From the NCBI GenBank assembly GCA_030549335.1, contig JAUKPH010000017.1, positions 9,509,501 through 9,573,500 of the forward strand: DNA of 64,000 nucleotides, read 5' to 3'. Every line of letters starts with the position of its first letter. Positions within the stretch are counted from its first letter, which is position 1. The DNA is from Pontederia crassipes (taxonomy: Eukaryota; Streptophyta; Magnoliopsida; Commelinales; Pontederiaceae). Of this stretch, positions 1 to 11,036 are shown piece after piece. A program made the translations under genes and the position numbers. Below the pieces are notes generated by a model, which did not search any database, was not told the origin of the DNA, and worked only from the letters and a program-made list of their open reading frames with translations.

Positions 1-95
1 TCATCCTGTGTTATTTTTTCTTTGGTTGTATACCTAATGTGTGCTGCTCGTTTGTTATTAGTCATTTTGTAATCATCAATAATACTTTTTTTCAG

Positions 96-212
96 GATGG
101 CATTCCAAGAACAGCATACAAAGGAGTCGTGGTCTTTAGATATAAGGGTCATAAGCGAATATTCCTCGTCTCTCCAGATTCTCTCCGGCTACTTGGAATA
201 AAGCAATCATGA
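96..212 (+). CDS. Last coding exon of an unrecognised plant gene (5' part outside window)
   Basis: A pyrimidine-rich tract ending in TTTTTTTCAG at 81-95 is a good 3' splice site. It is followed by an open frame of 38 codons and a TGA at 210-212. The peptide begins DGIPRTAYKG and ends LRLLGIKQS; it is basic and has a short beta-rich stretch (VVVFRYKGHKRIFLV), so it looks like the C-terminal end of a folded domain. I do not recognise the family. A second frame starting with ATG at 97 is also open for 34 codons, so the phase is inferred from the more protein-like composition. If the splice reading is right, 1-95 is the end of an intron and the rest of the gene lies to the left of the window. Confidence 0.5.
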   Translation, partial: DGIPRTAYKGVVVFRYKGHKRIFLVSPDSLRLLGIKQS

Positions 213-780
213 ATTTGATCGTATGATTTAGGGTTTCATTGAGTTATTGTGTCATCCATGAATGGATGGCCAAGGAATGCGGTGTGTCGAGACAACTTGA
301 AAGCGAGTTGGTAGGTTTTAGAAGCTTGTTTTCCTTGCTGACTCAAGGATAATGCAATGTAACCCTCAACAGTCATCATCATATTATCTTAAGAAGGAAC
401 GTTGGATCTGAAGAGTTTCTTTTGTACTTCATACTTCATATGTAGCTTCTGTTAGAAGTGTTTGATCTTTGTTGCAGGAATATTCATAAACCTGCGTGTA
501 ATCATCCCTCGCCTTTAGTTTCATGATTTCCTCTGATGTATCGCATGTTCAGTTGTGCCTCTGACTCTTTGCGTACGTCGATAAAGGCACAATGATAGAA
601 GCAAGGCTCTGTAGTGGTCACCGGATTATAGAGATGTCTACTTATTAGTGCCAAGTATTTGTGCTTCTTGCTCCTCAATGCATGCTGATTCCAATCCTTA
701 TTTGGGGACTACAAGTGCACTACTATATTTGCTTGTTCATCTACTTGTGTGGTGATTAAGAAAAAAGAAAGACATGAAAT
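213..780 (+). other. Probable 3' untranslated and downstream region of the first gene
   Basis: No open frame of note follows the TGA at 210-212. The segment is T-rich and mixed in composition, as plant 3' UTRs often are, and an AATAAA-like string lies near 777-785. The exact poly(A) site cannot be placed from sequence alone. Confidence 0.3.
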
Positions 781-2923
781 AAATAACAAACAACGAAAAA
801 AAATTCAAATACAAGGCAATAAATTAGAAGAAATGATTTTCCTTTTCTATGATAATTAGTTGATGTTACTACCAATTGAGAATCCACTTTGTTTTTTTTT
901 CTTTTCAATTTTAGATTTTGTCTTATTTCTTAAGATGTTCCCATACGCATATAATCTATTTTAGGTTTAGTTTAACTGAGCTTTATTAATTGTATAATGA
1001 TTATGCTTAGACTGCTTTGTAAATAGGAAATCATAAGATTAGCACGTACTCATACATGTACAAGAGGAGCGTTTTCAGAATTATCTTGTTTCAGAACCTG
1101 GCAGACGAAGTTTCACATAATCCTCTAGGTATAATCGAGAAGATGCACTTTTTGAATCAAGCTGTAAACTGTTTTTTCAATCGCTAGTACTCGATATTTG
1201 AAAAGCGATATTGACTACTTCCGTCACACATATTATACACCGGTCCACATCGAGCTCATGGGATTCCAATAGAATTTTTACATTATCAAGGTGTAAACTT
1301 TGTCGATAAAATTATTTCCATCGTGTAAGGTTGGGGAACTAGGTTGAAATCAGTCTCTAGTTCCAAGTAGTTCCCCAAAGTTCAAACATCATGAAATGTG
1401 GGACTAAGTTGCTTGGAATCAGGGTCACGTGATCCTAATTCTAAGACTCCGATTTGGTGGAATCAAAGCACTTTTGTGCAACGCCCCTTTTTTCAACGTG
1501 ACAGCTAATTTTTTTTCTAATTTTTTTCTTATTTTCTCCCCCACACATTTCTCTCATAAAATAAATTATTTATTAAATATAAAATATTCATAATAAAGGA
1601 TTAATATACTATTATTTATTATTTCATTAAAAATTTACTATTTCATTAAATATAATTTATTAAAAAAATGTTTTTTACTTTAAATAATATATTTTTAACA
1701 ACTTTTTCCATAAAAAAATTAATTTATACTTTAATTTATATCAATTGTAATAATCATATTTTATATTTATAACACCTAATTTTTATTCATACAACCACTA
1801 AAATTAATTCATCATATCTATTTTTTTCTATCACATCAATTCTTTGAACACTACGTTTCATTCCATTTATACACATCTTAAATTAATCTGTCAATTCAAT
1901 TATTCACGAGAGAAACTATGATATGTTCTCTTAGAGAACCAAGAACCAAGTACTAAAAAATTATTTGAGTGAGATACCAAGTTGTTTTTTTTTACTAAGA
2001 TCCCAAATCCGCAGGATTGTTAACATAATTTAACCAGAATTAAAATAAATGAAAGCTTCGCACTTCAGCCGTCGCAAAGTAGCTTATTTTGCATGTAAAA
2101 TGTTTGTTATTTGTAATGTATATGCTGCCTTGGTAGTTGGTACTCATTTTTTCTGTATTATAATCTCCCTTTACATCACTGTTATATATTGAATGAGCAC
2201 AACAGATTTGTTAACGCCAAGTATCAACATTGATATTGGAAACCGTATACGTCGATCCATTTATACTTCTGCCATGGCCGTTTGATTCCATCTCATGCAT
2301 TCATATTCTCATATTCAGATAAATGAAATAGGACTACTTAATTTGCAAGTTTACCATGCCACACCGATCTATATATAACAAAGAGAATAAAAGTTAACAA
2401 TGGACCAAACTGGTGAGAATTATTTTTTATTCCATGCAAGAACACAAGTACAGCAGAAAGTTCAAAGCGAGCACAAACTGATGGACCAAACTAAAGACTC
2501 ATTGCAAGGACTCAAGCAAATACTTGTCGAATTATTGTCCCCTTATAACCAGCTAGGGCAGACAAGTTCCGGCTCACTTCATCTTTCATGATCAGTTCCT
2601 GCAGTTCATAGATTTTCAACTGTTATCATATGGGTAAACCAAATGTAAAAGCTTGAGAGAAGGATATTAATATACGTACTCACAGAATAAAGAAGAATCT
2701 ACAAAACAAAAAATAATTAAGAGACTGATCAGGGTGTCCATGGCAATAAAAGTAAAATACAAACAATCATATTTTCTATGCCAACTTTTTTTTCCAAGGA
2801 ATCAAGAAATATATGTATAGATCGTTAGAAGTGGCATCAAATCTGCTAACATATATCATATTGACTAAAAATATTTTAGTAACTTATTTCTGATCGAAAT
2901 TCGTAAGATAGTATTGTGAAATA
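781..2923. other. AT-rich intergenic stretch, no gene seen
   Basis: The stretch is strongly AT-rich, especially 1500-1860. A short inverted motif (GGGGAACTA near 1333, TAGTTCCCC near 1368) could form a small hairpin. A 63-codon open frame at 2400-2591 has no recognisable domain and no supporting context, and I do not call it a gene. Confidence 0.4.
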
Positions 2924-3296
2924 TTAAGGTTTTATTATGCTAAAAAACGGGTGGAATCTGGTAATATACCTTGGGCGCCGGAGAGACGGCTTCATCCATG
3001 ACACAAGTTTCATGATGCGGAAGCCGGCGTAGTTGGTGCGCACCGTCGAGGAAATCCCGGTCGCAATGTCCAGGACCTTGATGTCGTGCGCCTGGCCGTA
3101 GTACGGCTCAAAAGGGTCATGGTCGGAGAAGTAGATGCTGTTCTGCTGGCACCCGAAGAGATTGCTCCCGATGTAGCACGAGTTGCACATCAGAGTTAAG
3201 AAGATTGTGCTGTCACCCATGTCTTTCACCTTCGACTAGCGTGGCGCGTCTCCCTGGAGATCGCTCTTGTACACCCCGTGCCTCCCTAACGGACTC
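2924..3296 (-). pseudogene. 3' part of split F-box/DUF295 gene
   Basis: Read on the minus strand, this continues the gene whose 5' part is at 8101-9167. Across the excised target duplication the frame is preserved. The peptide VYKSDLQGDAPR, then a TAG stop, then SKVKDMGDSTIFL matches the layout of the DUF295 C-terminal half, where the position of the stop is normally tryptophan. Further on, the segments CNSCYIGSNLFGCQQNSIYF and HDIKVLDIATG are also typical of that domain. The TAG at 3236-3238 is therefore most simply a TGG-to-TAG nonsense change. Near 2969 the sequence CAAG/GTATAT resembles a 5' splice donor, so the last residues up to 2924 may not be native. The Copia insertion at 3297 and this stop both break the gene. 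Confidence 0.8.
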
Positions 3297-3724
3297 TGTT
3301 ACGAAAAGAGGGAGAGAGGGATCGCACGAAATACAGAAGAATACGAAGAGGAAAAATAACGGCGGCTCTTTGTTATGGAATAATGATGATTACAAGGATA
3401 GGTCTCGGTCTAGACCCCTAGGGAGTTTATATAGGCATTCCCTTTGACAGATGATAGGAATTACATACGGACTGGGACTCTAAATAAATCCCCTGAAAAT
3501 AGGACACCTATCTCGTGATAAGGAAATAAATCAAATCCGAATTACAAACAGAATACCCCTAAAATTTTTCGCTCAGGGGGCTCCGCCCCCTTGCAACCCC
3601 CGCAGGGGGGATCCCCCTGGATCCCCCCTTGACCCCCACAGCGAGATCCCCGTAGGAGAATTCTGCTGAAGCGCTTGACTATGTAGGGGGACCAACTGGG
3701 TTCAGATTCAAGGCATTATTAACA
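3297..3724 (-). repeat. 3' LTR of the Tork element (left in window)
   Basis: The 428-bp LTR starts TGTTACGAAAAGAGGG and ends CATTATTAACA on the plus strand. A C/G-rich segment (about 3580-3640) with runs of GGGGG and CCCCC is where most length differences from the other LTR occur. Confidence 0.95.
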
Positions 3725-3736
3725 AATCTCCACATT
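3725..3736 (-). other. Polypurine tract of the Tork element
   Basis: Next to the 3' LTR the minus strand reads AATGTGGAGATT, resembling the GTGGGAGATT tract usual for Copia elements. Confidence 0.6.
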
Positions 3737-3799
3737 GACTTGAATCATCTTCAGAGCACAAAAGCACGCCATGCCGCCGCCAGTCCCATCTTAAAGCTA

Positions 3800-4483
3800 T
3801 TACCAAGTATTTATGTTAAACAAGTCCAAATAATGTTGGAACTTGCCATAAGGAACAGATTTGGTGAACATATCAGCTGGATTATCTTCAGTGCCAATCT
3901 TCTTCACCTTGATCCTCTTCTCAGTGCGGATGAAGTGATATCTGACATCAATGTGTTTGGTTCTTTCATGATGTACTTGATCCTTGGCTAAACATATTGC
4001 ACTCAGACTGTCACAGTGCACTATAGCCTGCTCCTGATGTAATCCGAGATCTCCAACTAAACTTTTTAACCAGATGCCTTCCTTGGCAGCTTCCGTCAGT
4101 GCCATGTATTCAGCCTCTGTGATGGACAATGTAACTGATGGTTGAAGTGTAGCCTTCCAACTAATAACTGAACTGCCCAAAGTGAAGACATAGCCTGTCA
4201 TAGATCGTCTTCCATCAACATCTCCAGCATAATCTGAATCTGAGTACCCTGCAACCAAACACTCTTTATCACTTCTGTAGATGAGGCCAATATCAGATGT
4301 TCCTCTCAGATACCGAAAAATTCGCTTCACTGCTTGCCAGTGCTCCTTTCCTGGATCGCTCATGAACCTGCTGACAACACTGACTGCATGAGCAATGTCT
4401 AGTCTTGTACAAACCATGGCATACATCAAACTTCCAACTGCACTAGCATATGAAACCCGAGACATGTACTCCTTTTCTGCATC
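3800..4483 (-). pseudogene. Tork pol segment: RNase H and C-terminus
   Basis: The segment has YASAVGSLMYAM, the RNase H start GYSDSDYAGDVDGRRSMTGY, the motif SITEAEYMALTEAAKE and the conserved tail KHIDVRYHFIR ... ADMFTKSVP. It ends with a natural stop about 75 bases before the 3' LTR. It is in the same frame as the reverse transcriptase segment, separated from it by one stop codon. Confidence 0.9.
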
Positions 4484-5608
4484 TTACTTTGGTGCGAAGG
4501 CAACAGAAAGATGAATATTTGCAGCTGATGGAGTATTCAAAGGCTTCGCTCCAGACATTCCAAACCTGGATAAAATTTTCTCAATATAACTTTTCTGAGA
4601 TAAGAAGAGTTTACCCTGTGCGCGATCTCTTAAAATTTCCATCCCCAGAATCTTCTGTGCTGCACCAAGATCTTTCATGTCGAATTCTGCACTGAGGAGC
4701 TTCTTCAGATTTTGAATGTCTGCCATGTCTTTGGCAACAATAAGCATATCATCAACATACAAGAGCAGATAGATGGTGGAGCCGTCCTTCACCTTCTTGT
4801 GGTATACACAGCAATCATAGGGACTTCGACTGAATCCCTTACTGATCATGAAGCTGTCGAACCTCTTGTACCATTGTCTGGGAGACTGCTTCAAGCCATA
4901 CAGAGATTTCTTCAGACTGCAAACTTGATTCTCCTTTCCAGGAATGGAGAATCCCTCTGGTTGGCTCATAAGAATATCTTCTTCAAGTTCTCCATGTAGA
5001 AAAGCAGTCTTCACATCTAGTTGCTCGAGCTCTAGATTCTGATGTGCTACAAGAGCAAGTAGCACGCTGATAGAAGTATGTCTGACAACAGGTGAGAATA
5101 TCTCATTGTAGTCCACACCTTCTTTATGACTATAACCTTTAGCAACTAATCGTGCTTTGTATCTCGTGCTTTCAACTCCTGAAATTTCTGCTTTCTTCTT
5201 GAAGATCCATTTACAGCCAACAACCTTCCTGCCTTTAGGCAACTTGACCAGCTCCCACGTCTGATTCTTGTGAAGAGATTCCATCTCCTCACCCATAGCA
5301 TCGATCCACTGTCCAGATTCGGCACATGTGATGGCATCCCTATAAGAGGACGGCTCCAGGGACTCCACCTCTTCAGCTACCTGTAGTGCATAAGCAACCA
5401 TGTCCTCGAAACCATATCGCTTAGGAGGACCCACTTCTCTGCGAGGACGTCTAGTAGCAATTAACTCCTTTTCAGGTTGCTCATCAGATTCTTCACCTTC
5501 TGGTTCTGCTTCTTGATGTGATCCTTCAGCATCATCCTCAATTTGAGTGATTTCAACCTCCACCTGTTTACTGACACTCTCCTCAGCCTCCACCTTCAAC
5601 TGAAGCAT
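4484..5608 (-). pseudogene. Tork pol segment: reverse transcriptase
   Basis: After an acidic spacer (EEDEQPEKE-like) comes the Copia RVT_2 domain with WELVKLPKGRKVVGCKWIFK, YKARLVAKGY, DVKTAFLHGELEEDILM, SLYGLKQSPRQWY and the catalytic YVDDMLI. The segment ends at an in-frame TAA at 4484-4486. The following 4465 frame continues directly, so this is a single nonsense change, not a true end. Confidence 0.9.
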
Positions 5609-5618
5609 TGATGCTTCA

Positions 5619-7082
5619 TCAAAGGTTACGCTTCTGCTGTGGATGACTTTGTGTTCTAAAGGAGATCAGATTCTGTAGCACTTCACTCCTGCACCATATC
5701 CCATGAACACCCCCTTCTTTGGCCCTTGGCTCCAACTTCCCTTCACTGACGTGATAGTATGCTGGACAACCAAAAACTTTCAGACAAGTATAATCAGCAG
5801 GATTTCCTGACCATACCTCAGTTGGAGTCTTGAGATCAATTGCAGTCGCCGGACTTCGATTCACCAAGTAACAAGCTGTGTTAACAGCTTCAGCCCAGAA
5901 TGTCCTATTCAGACCAGCGTTAGAGAGCATGCACCTTGCCCTCTCCAGAAGTGTCCTGGTCATTCGTTCTGCAACTCCATTCTGCTGTGGAGTACACCTG
6001 ACTGTGCGATGTCTGGCAATGCCTTCATCTTTGCAGAACTGGTCAAATTCAGCAGAACAGAACTCCAAACCATTATCAGTGCGAAGACGCTTCACTTTCT
6101 TCGACGTCTGATTTTCCACCAGAACCTTCCACTGCTTGAAGGCCTTGAAGGACTCACTCTTGTATTTCATCATGAATACCCAAGTCATCCTCGAGTAGTC
6201 ATCAATCACAGATAGGAAGTACCTCGCACCTCCTAATGATGGAACACGAGAGGGATCCCAACAATCGGCGTGGATGTAGTCAAGTGTCGCCTTCGTCCTG
6301 TGCACTGCCTTGCCAAACTGAGACCTTCGCTGTTTGTCGAATACGCAGTGCTTACAGAAGTTTATCTCAGATATCTTCTTCTCCCCTAGAAGACCTCGTT
6401 TGCTGAGGATATTCATCCCGTTCTGACTCATATGCCCAAGCCGCATGTGCCACAGCCTGGACCTTTCTGATTCGGATGAACTAGCCACTGCAGCAACGCC
6501 AGAGACTGTCTTGCCTTGTAATACATACAAGGACTTCTGTCTGATTCCCTTCAGAATCGTAGCATCACCTTTCATGACTGTGAGGAGGCCTCCAGCAGCA
6601 TTGATCTGACACCCTTTAGAGTCGAGGACTCCAAGTGATATCAAATTCTTTTTCAGTTGCGGAACATGGCGGACATCTGTCAGCGTCCTCACAAGATTGT
6701 CATGAGTCCTGATCTGCACAGAACCGATCCGAACTATCTGACAGGCTGCATCGTTGCCCATGATGACGTTTCCACCATCAATCTTCTGATAAGTTGAGAA
6801 CCACTCTTTATTCGGAGTCATATGATAGGAACACCCCGAATCCAGAACCCAACTATCCGCCAGACATCCTTGATCAGAAGCAGCCAGAACCAAATCATCT
6901 TCGGAATTTCCTGTTTCATGTGCCACCGCAGCGACAGGGGCCTTCTTCTTCTTCGGACAATCCTTCTTCCAATGACCTGGTTCCTTACAGTAATTACAGA
7001 TGTCTTTCGCAGTGATTTTCTTCTTCTTCGACTTGGATTTCTTTGAATTTGAGGACTGTCCCTTCTTTGCGGTTGATATCAA
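5619..7082 (-). pseudogene. Tork pol segment: zinc knuckle, protease, integrase
   Basis: In order it encodes the CCHC knuckle CNYCKEPGHWKKDC, the aspartic protease motif VLDSGCSYHMT, the GAG-pre-integrase domain LWHMRLGHMS, the integrase zinc finger (H-H-C-C with FCKHCVFDKQ) and the integrase core with DYSRMTWVF, RTDNGLEF and QNGVAERMTRTL. A frameshift near 5720, inside the stretch ending YHVSEGKLEPRAK, moves the frame; the last 30 or so residues here are out of register. Confidence 0.9.
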
Positions 7083-7099
7083 ACCCGCGGCCTGAGTCT

Positions 7100-7639
7100 C
7101 TACAGAATTTCCAGATGCCCTATCCGAAGTTCACGAGTATGGAGACTCGATCTTACTTCTTCCAGACTTATAGTTTCCTTCCCGATAATCATAGACTGAA
7201 CGAAATTTTCATATGATGGAGGAAGCGAAACTAACAGAATTAGGGCAGCATCTTCATCCTCGATCTTAACATCGATATTTCTGAGTTCCATCAATAAAGA
7301 ATTTAACTGATCAAGATGTTCCTTCAGAGGGGTACCTTCTTGCATGCGGAGAGAGAACAGACGTTGCTTCAACAGCAACTTGTTGGTGAGAGACTTCGTC
7401 ATATATAGACTCTCGAGTCTCAACCACAGACCGGCCGCTTTTTCTTCATCTGCGACCTCGATTATCACCTCATCCGTCAGACACAACAGGATCATCAAGT
7501 GCGCCTTCTCCTCCTGTGCCGCCAAAGTTGCGAGGTCGATCTCATTTTCTTTACCTTTCGAGTCTTCCTCCTTTGGCTTGTTCTTCGACACGTTTGAGAG
7601 CGGCGCCCAGACTCCTTGTTGCTTCAAAAGTGCCCGCAT
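7100..7639 (-). pseudogene. Truncated gag of the Tork element
   Basis: The ATG at 7637-7639 starts MRALLKQQGVW, which in Tork gag proteins normally lies some 20 residues in, after the FDG-W motif. The usual leader and gag start are missing, because the ATG lies only about 15 bases beyond the primer binding site. The rest is a UBN2-type gag with LWLRLESLYMTKSLTNKLLL and LVSLPPSYENFV. A one-base frameshift near 7125 ends this frame and shifts reading to the next segment. Confidence 0.85.
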
Positions 7640-7652
7640 TAACAAACCCTAA

Positions 7653-7665
7653 GGCTCTGATATCA
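7653..7665 (-). other. Primer binding site of the Tork element
   Basis: The minus strand reads TGATATCAGAGCC three bases inside the 5' LTR. It matches the usual tRNA-iMet site TGGTATCAGAGCC at 12 of 13 positions. Confidence 0.85.
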
Positions 7666-7668
7666 GTT

Positions 7669-8095
7669 TGTTACGAAAAGAGGGAGAGATGGATCGCACG
7701 AAATACAGAAGAACACGAAGAGGAAAAATGACGACGGCTCTTTGTTATGGAATAATGATGATTACAAGGATAGGTCTCGATCTAGACCCCTAGGGAGTTT
7801 ATATAGGCACTCCCTTTGACAGATGATAGGAATTACATACGGACTGGGACTCTAAATAAATCCCCTGAAAATAGGACACCTATCTCGTGATAAGGAAATA
7901 AATCAAATCCGAATCACAAGCAGAATACCCCTAAAAATTTTCGCTCATGGGGCTCTGCCCCCTTGCAACCCCCGCAGGGGGATCCCCCTTGACCCCCTCG
8001 CTGACCGGGCAGCGAGATCCCCGTAGGAAAATTTTGCTGAAGCGTCTGACTATGTAGGGAGACCAATTGAGTTCAGATTCAAAACATTATTAACA
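7669..8095 (-). repeat. 5' LTR of the Tork element (right in window)
   Basis: The 427-bp LTR starts and ends like the copy at 3297-3724 and is roughly 95% identical to it by eye. In element orientation it is the 5' LTR because the primer binding site lies next to 7669. Confidence 0.95.
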
Positions 8096-8100
8096 GACTC

Positions 8101-9167
8101 CTCAGGTTTCTCTCCAAGTGAGCGAACGAGGAGCTGACCACCATAAACAGCTCCCCGTTGTGCTCCAGGAACTTGGTGTCGTGGAAGCCGTAGGGTGTCC
8201 GCAGGGACACCATCGGGGTCACAGTCGCGTGCCCCGGCGGTCCATCGGCGGGGATCTCACATGCGACCACGTCGCCGTTCCAGTCCACGATGAAGAAGCG
8301 GCCGCCGCAGTGGCGGACGGCGCGCACGGGGCCGATCAGGCTCGTGTCGAGGACAGTCCACGCGGCATCAGCCCCGATGCGGTAGAAGGCGACCCTGTTG
8401 GAGCAAGCCAGGGTGAGCATGATGGTGCAACCGCCATCGGCGTAGGGGTCCGAGGAGAGGGCGACGTCCTCGACGAAGGTCTTCCACACCCGCTCCAGCT
8501 TGAAGCTACCGAGGCCGTTGGGGCTGACACGGTACACGCCCGACATGGAAAAGGGCATGTTGGAGTGGCCGACGAGCGCGTCGGTGGCGGAGGGGAGCGG
8601 AACGACGTCCCCGGTGAAGGGGTTCGCCATGGACATTCTGCCGTCGCGCTCGACGAGCGTCAGCCCGCTGCCGGAGCACCCGGCGAGGGCCGCGCCTCGG
8701 GCGCCCGTGTACGGGAAGAGGTGGACCTCCCCGTCGGAGGGGCTGTAGAACGGGATCCTTCCAGTCTCAGGCCGGAAAGAGAGGAGCAGCATGGGCGGGA
8801 ACTTTTTCAGCGGCGCGGCCGAGAGCCAGCTTGTGCAGACACTCCTGAACGATACGTAGTCCAGGCCGTTCCGGACGTTATCTACTATCAGGGATAACAG
8901 GTCGTTGTGAAGTGACGTCCAGTCACGCAGTTCAGCCACATCCTCCTGATCTTGTTCCTGCTGTTCAGAAGCGGCAGCAGATGGTGATGATGGTATTAAT
9001 GATGATGAAGAAGAGGGACCTGTCATGAAAGTAAACTGCGAAACGGAGGACGAGGAAGGATCCTCCACTAGGATGAATTGAGAAGGAGAGGTTGCGGCGG
9101 CGGCAGCAGCAGCCGATTTATCGATTATGACGTACTGAGAAGAAGCAAAAGAAGAGGGATCCGCCAT
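8101..9167 (-). pseudogene. 5' part of split F-box/DUF295 gene
   Basis: The open frame begins with ATG at 9165-9167 and runs about 355 codons to the target-site duplication, then a few more into the LTR. Residues 1-75 are low-complexity Ala/Ser with a loosely repeated motif (SSQYVIIDK, PSQFILVEDPSSSS, VSQFTFMTGPSSSS). An F-box follows at about 80-125 (DWTSLHNDLLSLIVDNV, then FRSVCTSWLSAA), then the first part of a DUF295 (KIB-type beta-propeller) domain with SPSDGEVHLFPY, GSGLTLVERDGRMSMANPFTG and VRHCGGRFFIVDWNGDVVACE. Proteins of this type are thought to be SCF ubiquitin-ligase subunits. The gene is GC-rich and apparently single-exon. The Tork element removes the last quarter or so. A transcript could still give an F-box protein truncated after HLERNL. 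Confidence 0.85.
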
Positions 9168-9253
9168 TGGGACGTCTAGGACTTAGAAAGAAAGAGAGAG
9201 AGACAGAAAGAGAGTGAGAGGATTGGTGGAGGAAGGAGGGGGAAGCACAGCAG

Positions 9254-9261
9254 TATTTATA
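9254..9261 (-). promoter_or_regulatory. TATA box of the split F-box/DUF295 gene
   Basis: On the minus strand the sequence reads CTATAAATAC, a canonical plant TATA element about 90 bases upstream of the ATG at 9167. Transcription would start near 9225 and leave a short purine/pyrimidine-rich leader. The promoter looks intact although the gene is split downstream. Confidence 0.6.
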
Positions 9262-11036
9262 GAGGAACGGGGCATACATGTAATGTCCGCCCCCCTCCGT
9301 TCCTCCCCTCGGTGCAACGGTGCCGTTGGGGTTGATGGCGGTGGTGCGTGAACGAGGGGATGCATGTATCTATCCAACGTTAGAGGGAAAATAGCAAAAA
9401 GGCGAGGAGTGACGCGGGGAATTCAATGTCCTGCATCGTTCACTCATTGCCAGTAATGAAAACTACGAGCGTTACGACTCTCTCTCTCTCTCTCTAATAA
9501 TTACTGGAAGCTCTTTAATGAGGGCAGTAATGACGTGAAAATGTTGCCAAAACTCACTCCCATTGATTATCTCGCGAGTCTATCCATTGGGTTCATTAAC
9601 TTGAAGAGATAATTAATTAAATGCGTATGTCTGGAAGCCCCATGAATGCTTTTTTTTTTCCTTGTGTTTGTATGTTTTATGGTTCTGACCTCTCTGGAAT
9701 CATTGGAGACGACGATCGATGTTTTAGATGTCAATTTAGATGTTCATATATAGTTGACGACACGATTACAAATCAAGTTCATGAACAGTTCGGTCTGCAT
9801 GCTCTGGATCGATATATGTCGTTGACCAGATATCCTTTATGTGCATAATATATGTTTTGATTTGTTCATGCATGGATCCGTTATTCATGTTCTAGATATT
9901 GATATATACATGACATGTTGGTATTCCTGAATATATTGATATTGGTGTTGTATCTATGGAGAATTTGTAGCAGTACAATATACACGCAAGAACTATCAAA
10001 CTATTCTGGATGATTTTTTGCATTTTCCTAAGAACTTGCATCCAAGAATTAAGGAACAAGAGCGCACGTGGAAACTGGAAATTGTCACTGCTCTAGATAG
10101 CATCCAGATAGGATTAAGTCAACCATGGATATATATACTTAGGTGGTGAAAACTTGGAATTAGCATCAACAATTTAGTATTAAAATCAACTTCATGCCAA
10201 GTCCAGATGGGAGTGATACTTGGCATGAAGTAGAGTCAATTTGCAACTTGAAATGAGAGACTTGCTTCATACATAATCCTTCTGTTTACTGGAGGTACAA
10301 AATGGAGATGGAACAATCCAATTCCTATGTTAAAAAGAGCTGTATAAACATTGCAATACTAAGTTATCCAACTTTTAGCAGATACATTCTTTTTGGATTA
10401 CGTATAATATAAACTTTTTAAAAAAATAAAAGAAGGAAAATATATCATTCATTAGTCAAGTGTTCAAAATAATCAGGGTACAAGAAAGGGAGGAGTCCTT
10501 GAGATGGAACTTCCTCCCAAAATTACATAGGACGTCTCGGGCCGACACCCAAAAAAAATTGCGTAGGATATCAACTTAACCTCTCTAGGTGAATTTTATT
10601 TCAGGATGATGATTTCATATGAGGAAAAGTTGTGAATATACAAATTAATCATGCCTTTCCATATACAATAAGAAATTCAACTTTTATGCACAAGAGAATT
10701 ATCTATCTACCTTGTATCTTAGGTTGAATATGTCTAGGTTCTTGGTTACATTTGAAGACAAGATGAGATCATTGTTTGCGACATTGAGAGTTTTAGGGTT
10801 GAGCCAAATATATTAGATTTAACATCATCCATGTGGAGTTATTGGTGACATTAATAGGAATGTAGTATTGCTATCCAAGAATCTTGTAATACGACAATTA
10901 TTATTGTTCGAGTATTTTCTAGTTACTATGATCATTATTGTTCGAGCGTTTTCAAGTTACTATATTTTCCAATATTGTTGAATGCTTAGAAATTTAAACA
11001 TAAAAAATAAAGAGTAGCCATAGAAACTAAATCAAT
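9262..11036. other. Intergenic region upstream of the split F-box gene
   Basis: A CT dinucleotide run lies at about 9479-9496. No convincing gene is present. The 10440-10600 part reads like a degraded retroelement fragment, but I cannot assign it. Confidence 0.35.
10190..10230. repeat. Perfect 12-bp inverted repeat (hairpin)
   Basis: CTTCATGCCAAG at 10190-10201 is followed after 17 bases by its exact reverse complement CTTGGCATGAAG at 10219-10230. The arms do not extend far beyond this. It could be a small structured RNA, a remnant of a foldback element, or chance. Confidence 0.6.

Larger units (their letters stand above)
3297..8095 (-). mobile_element. Ty1/Copia LTR retrotransposon, Tork (Tnt1-like) lineage, defective
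   Basis: The element is bounded by 5-bp duplications GACTC at 3292-3296 and 8096-8100 and has TG...CA termini. LTRs of 428 and 427 bp flank an internal region of about 3.9 kb read on the minus strand. Domain order is gag, CCHC knuckle, protease, integrase, reverse transcriptase, RNase H, which is the Copia order. The reverse transcriptase motif LLYVDDMLIVAKD and the GAG-pre-integrase motif LWHMRLGHMSQNGM point to the Tork lineage. The LTRs differ by about 20 substitutions plus a few indels, so the insertion is not very recent. The coding region has at least two frameshifts and one stop, so the copy is not autonomous. Confidence 0.95.

Noticed and set aside
2400..2591. 63-codon open frame starting MDQTGENYF
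   Set aside because: No domain, no promoter or splice context and no second copy in the window. It may be a chance frame or an old exon fragment.
8118..8897. 259-codon plus-strand open frame
   Set aside because: It is the antisense shadow of the GC-rich F-box/DUF295 coding sequence; composition is random-like and no domain is visible.
9621..9848. 75-codon open frame downstream of a CT run
   Set aside because: Not protein-like, AT-rich codons unlike the nearby gene, no homology by eye.
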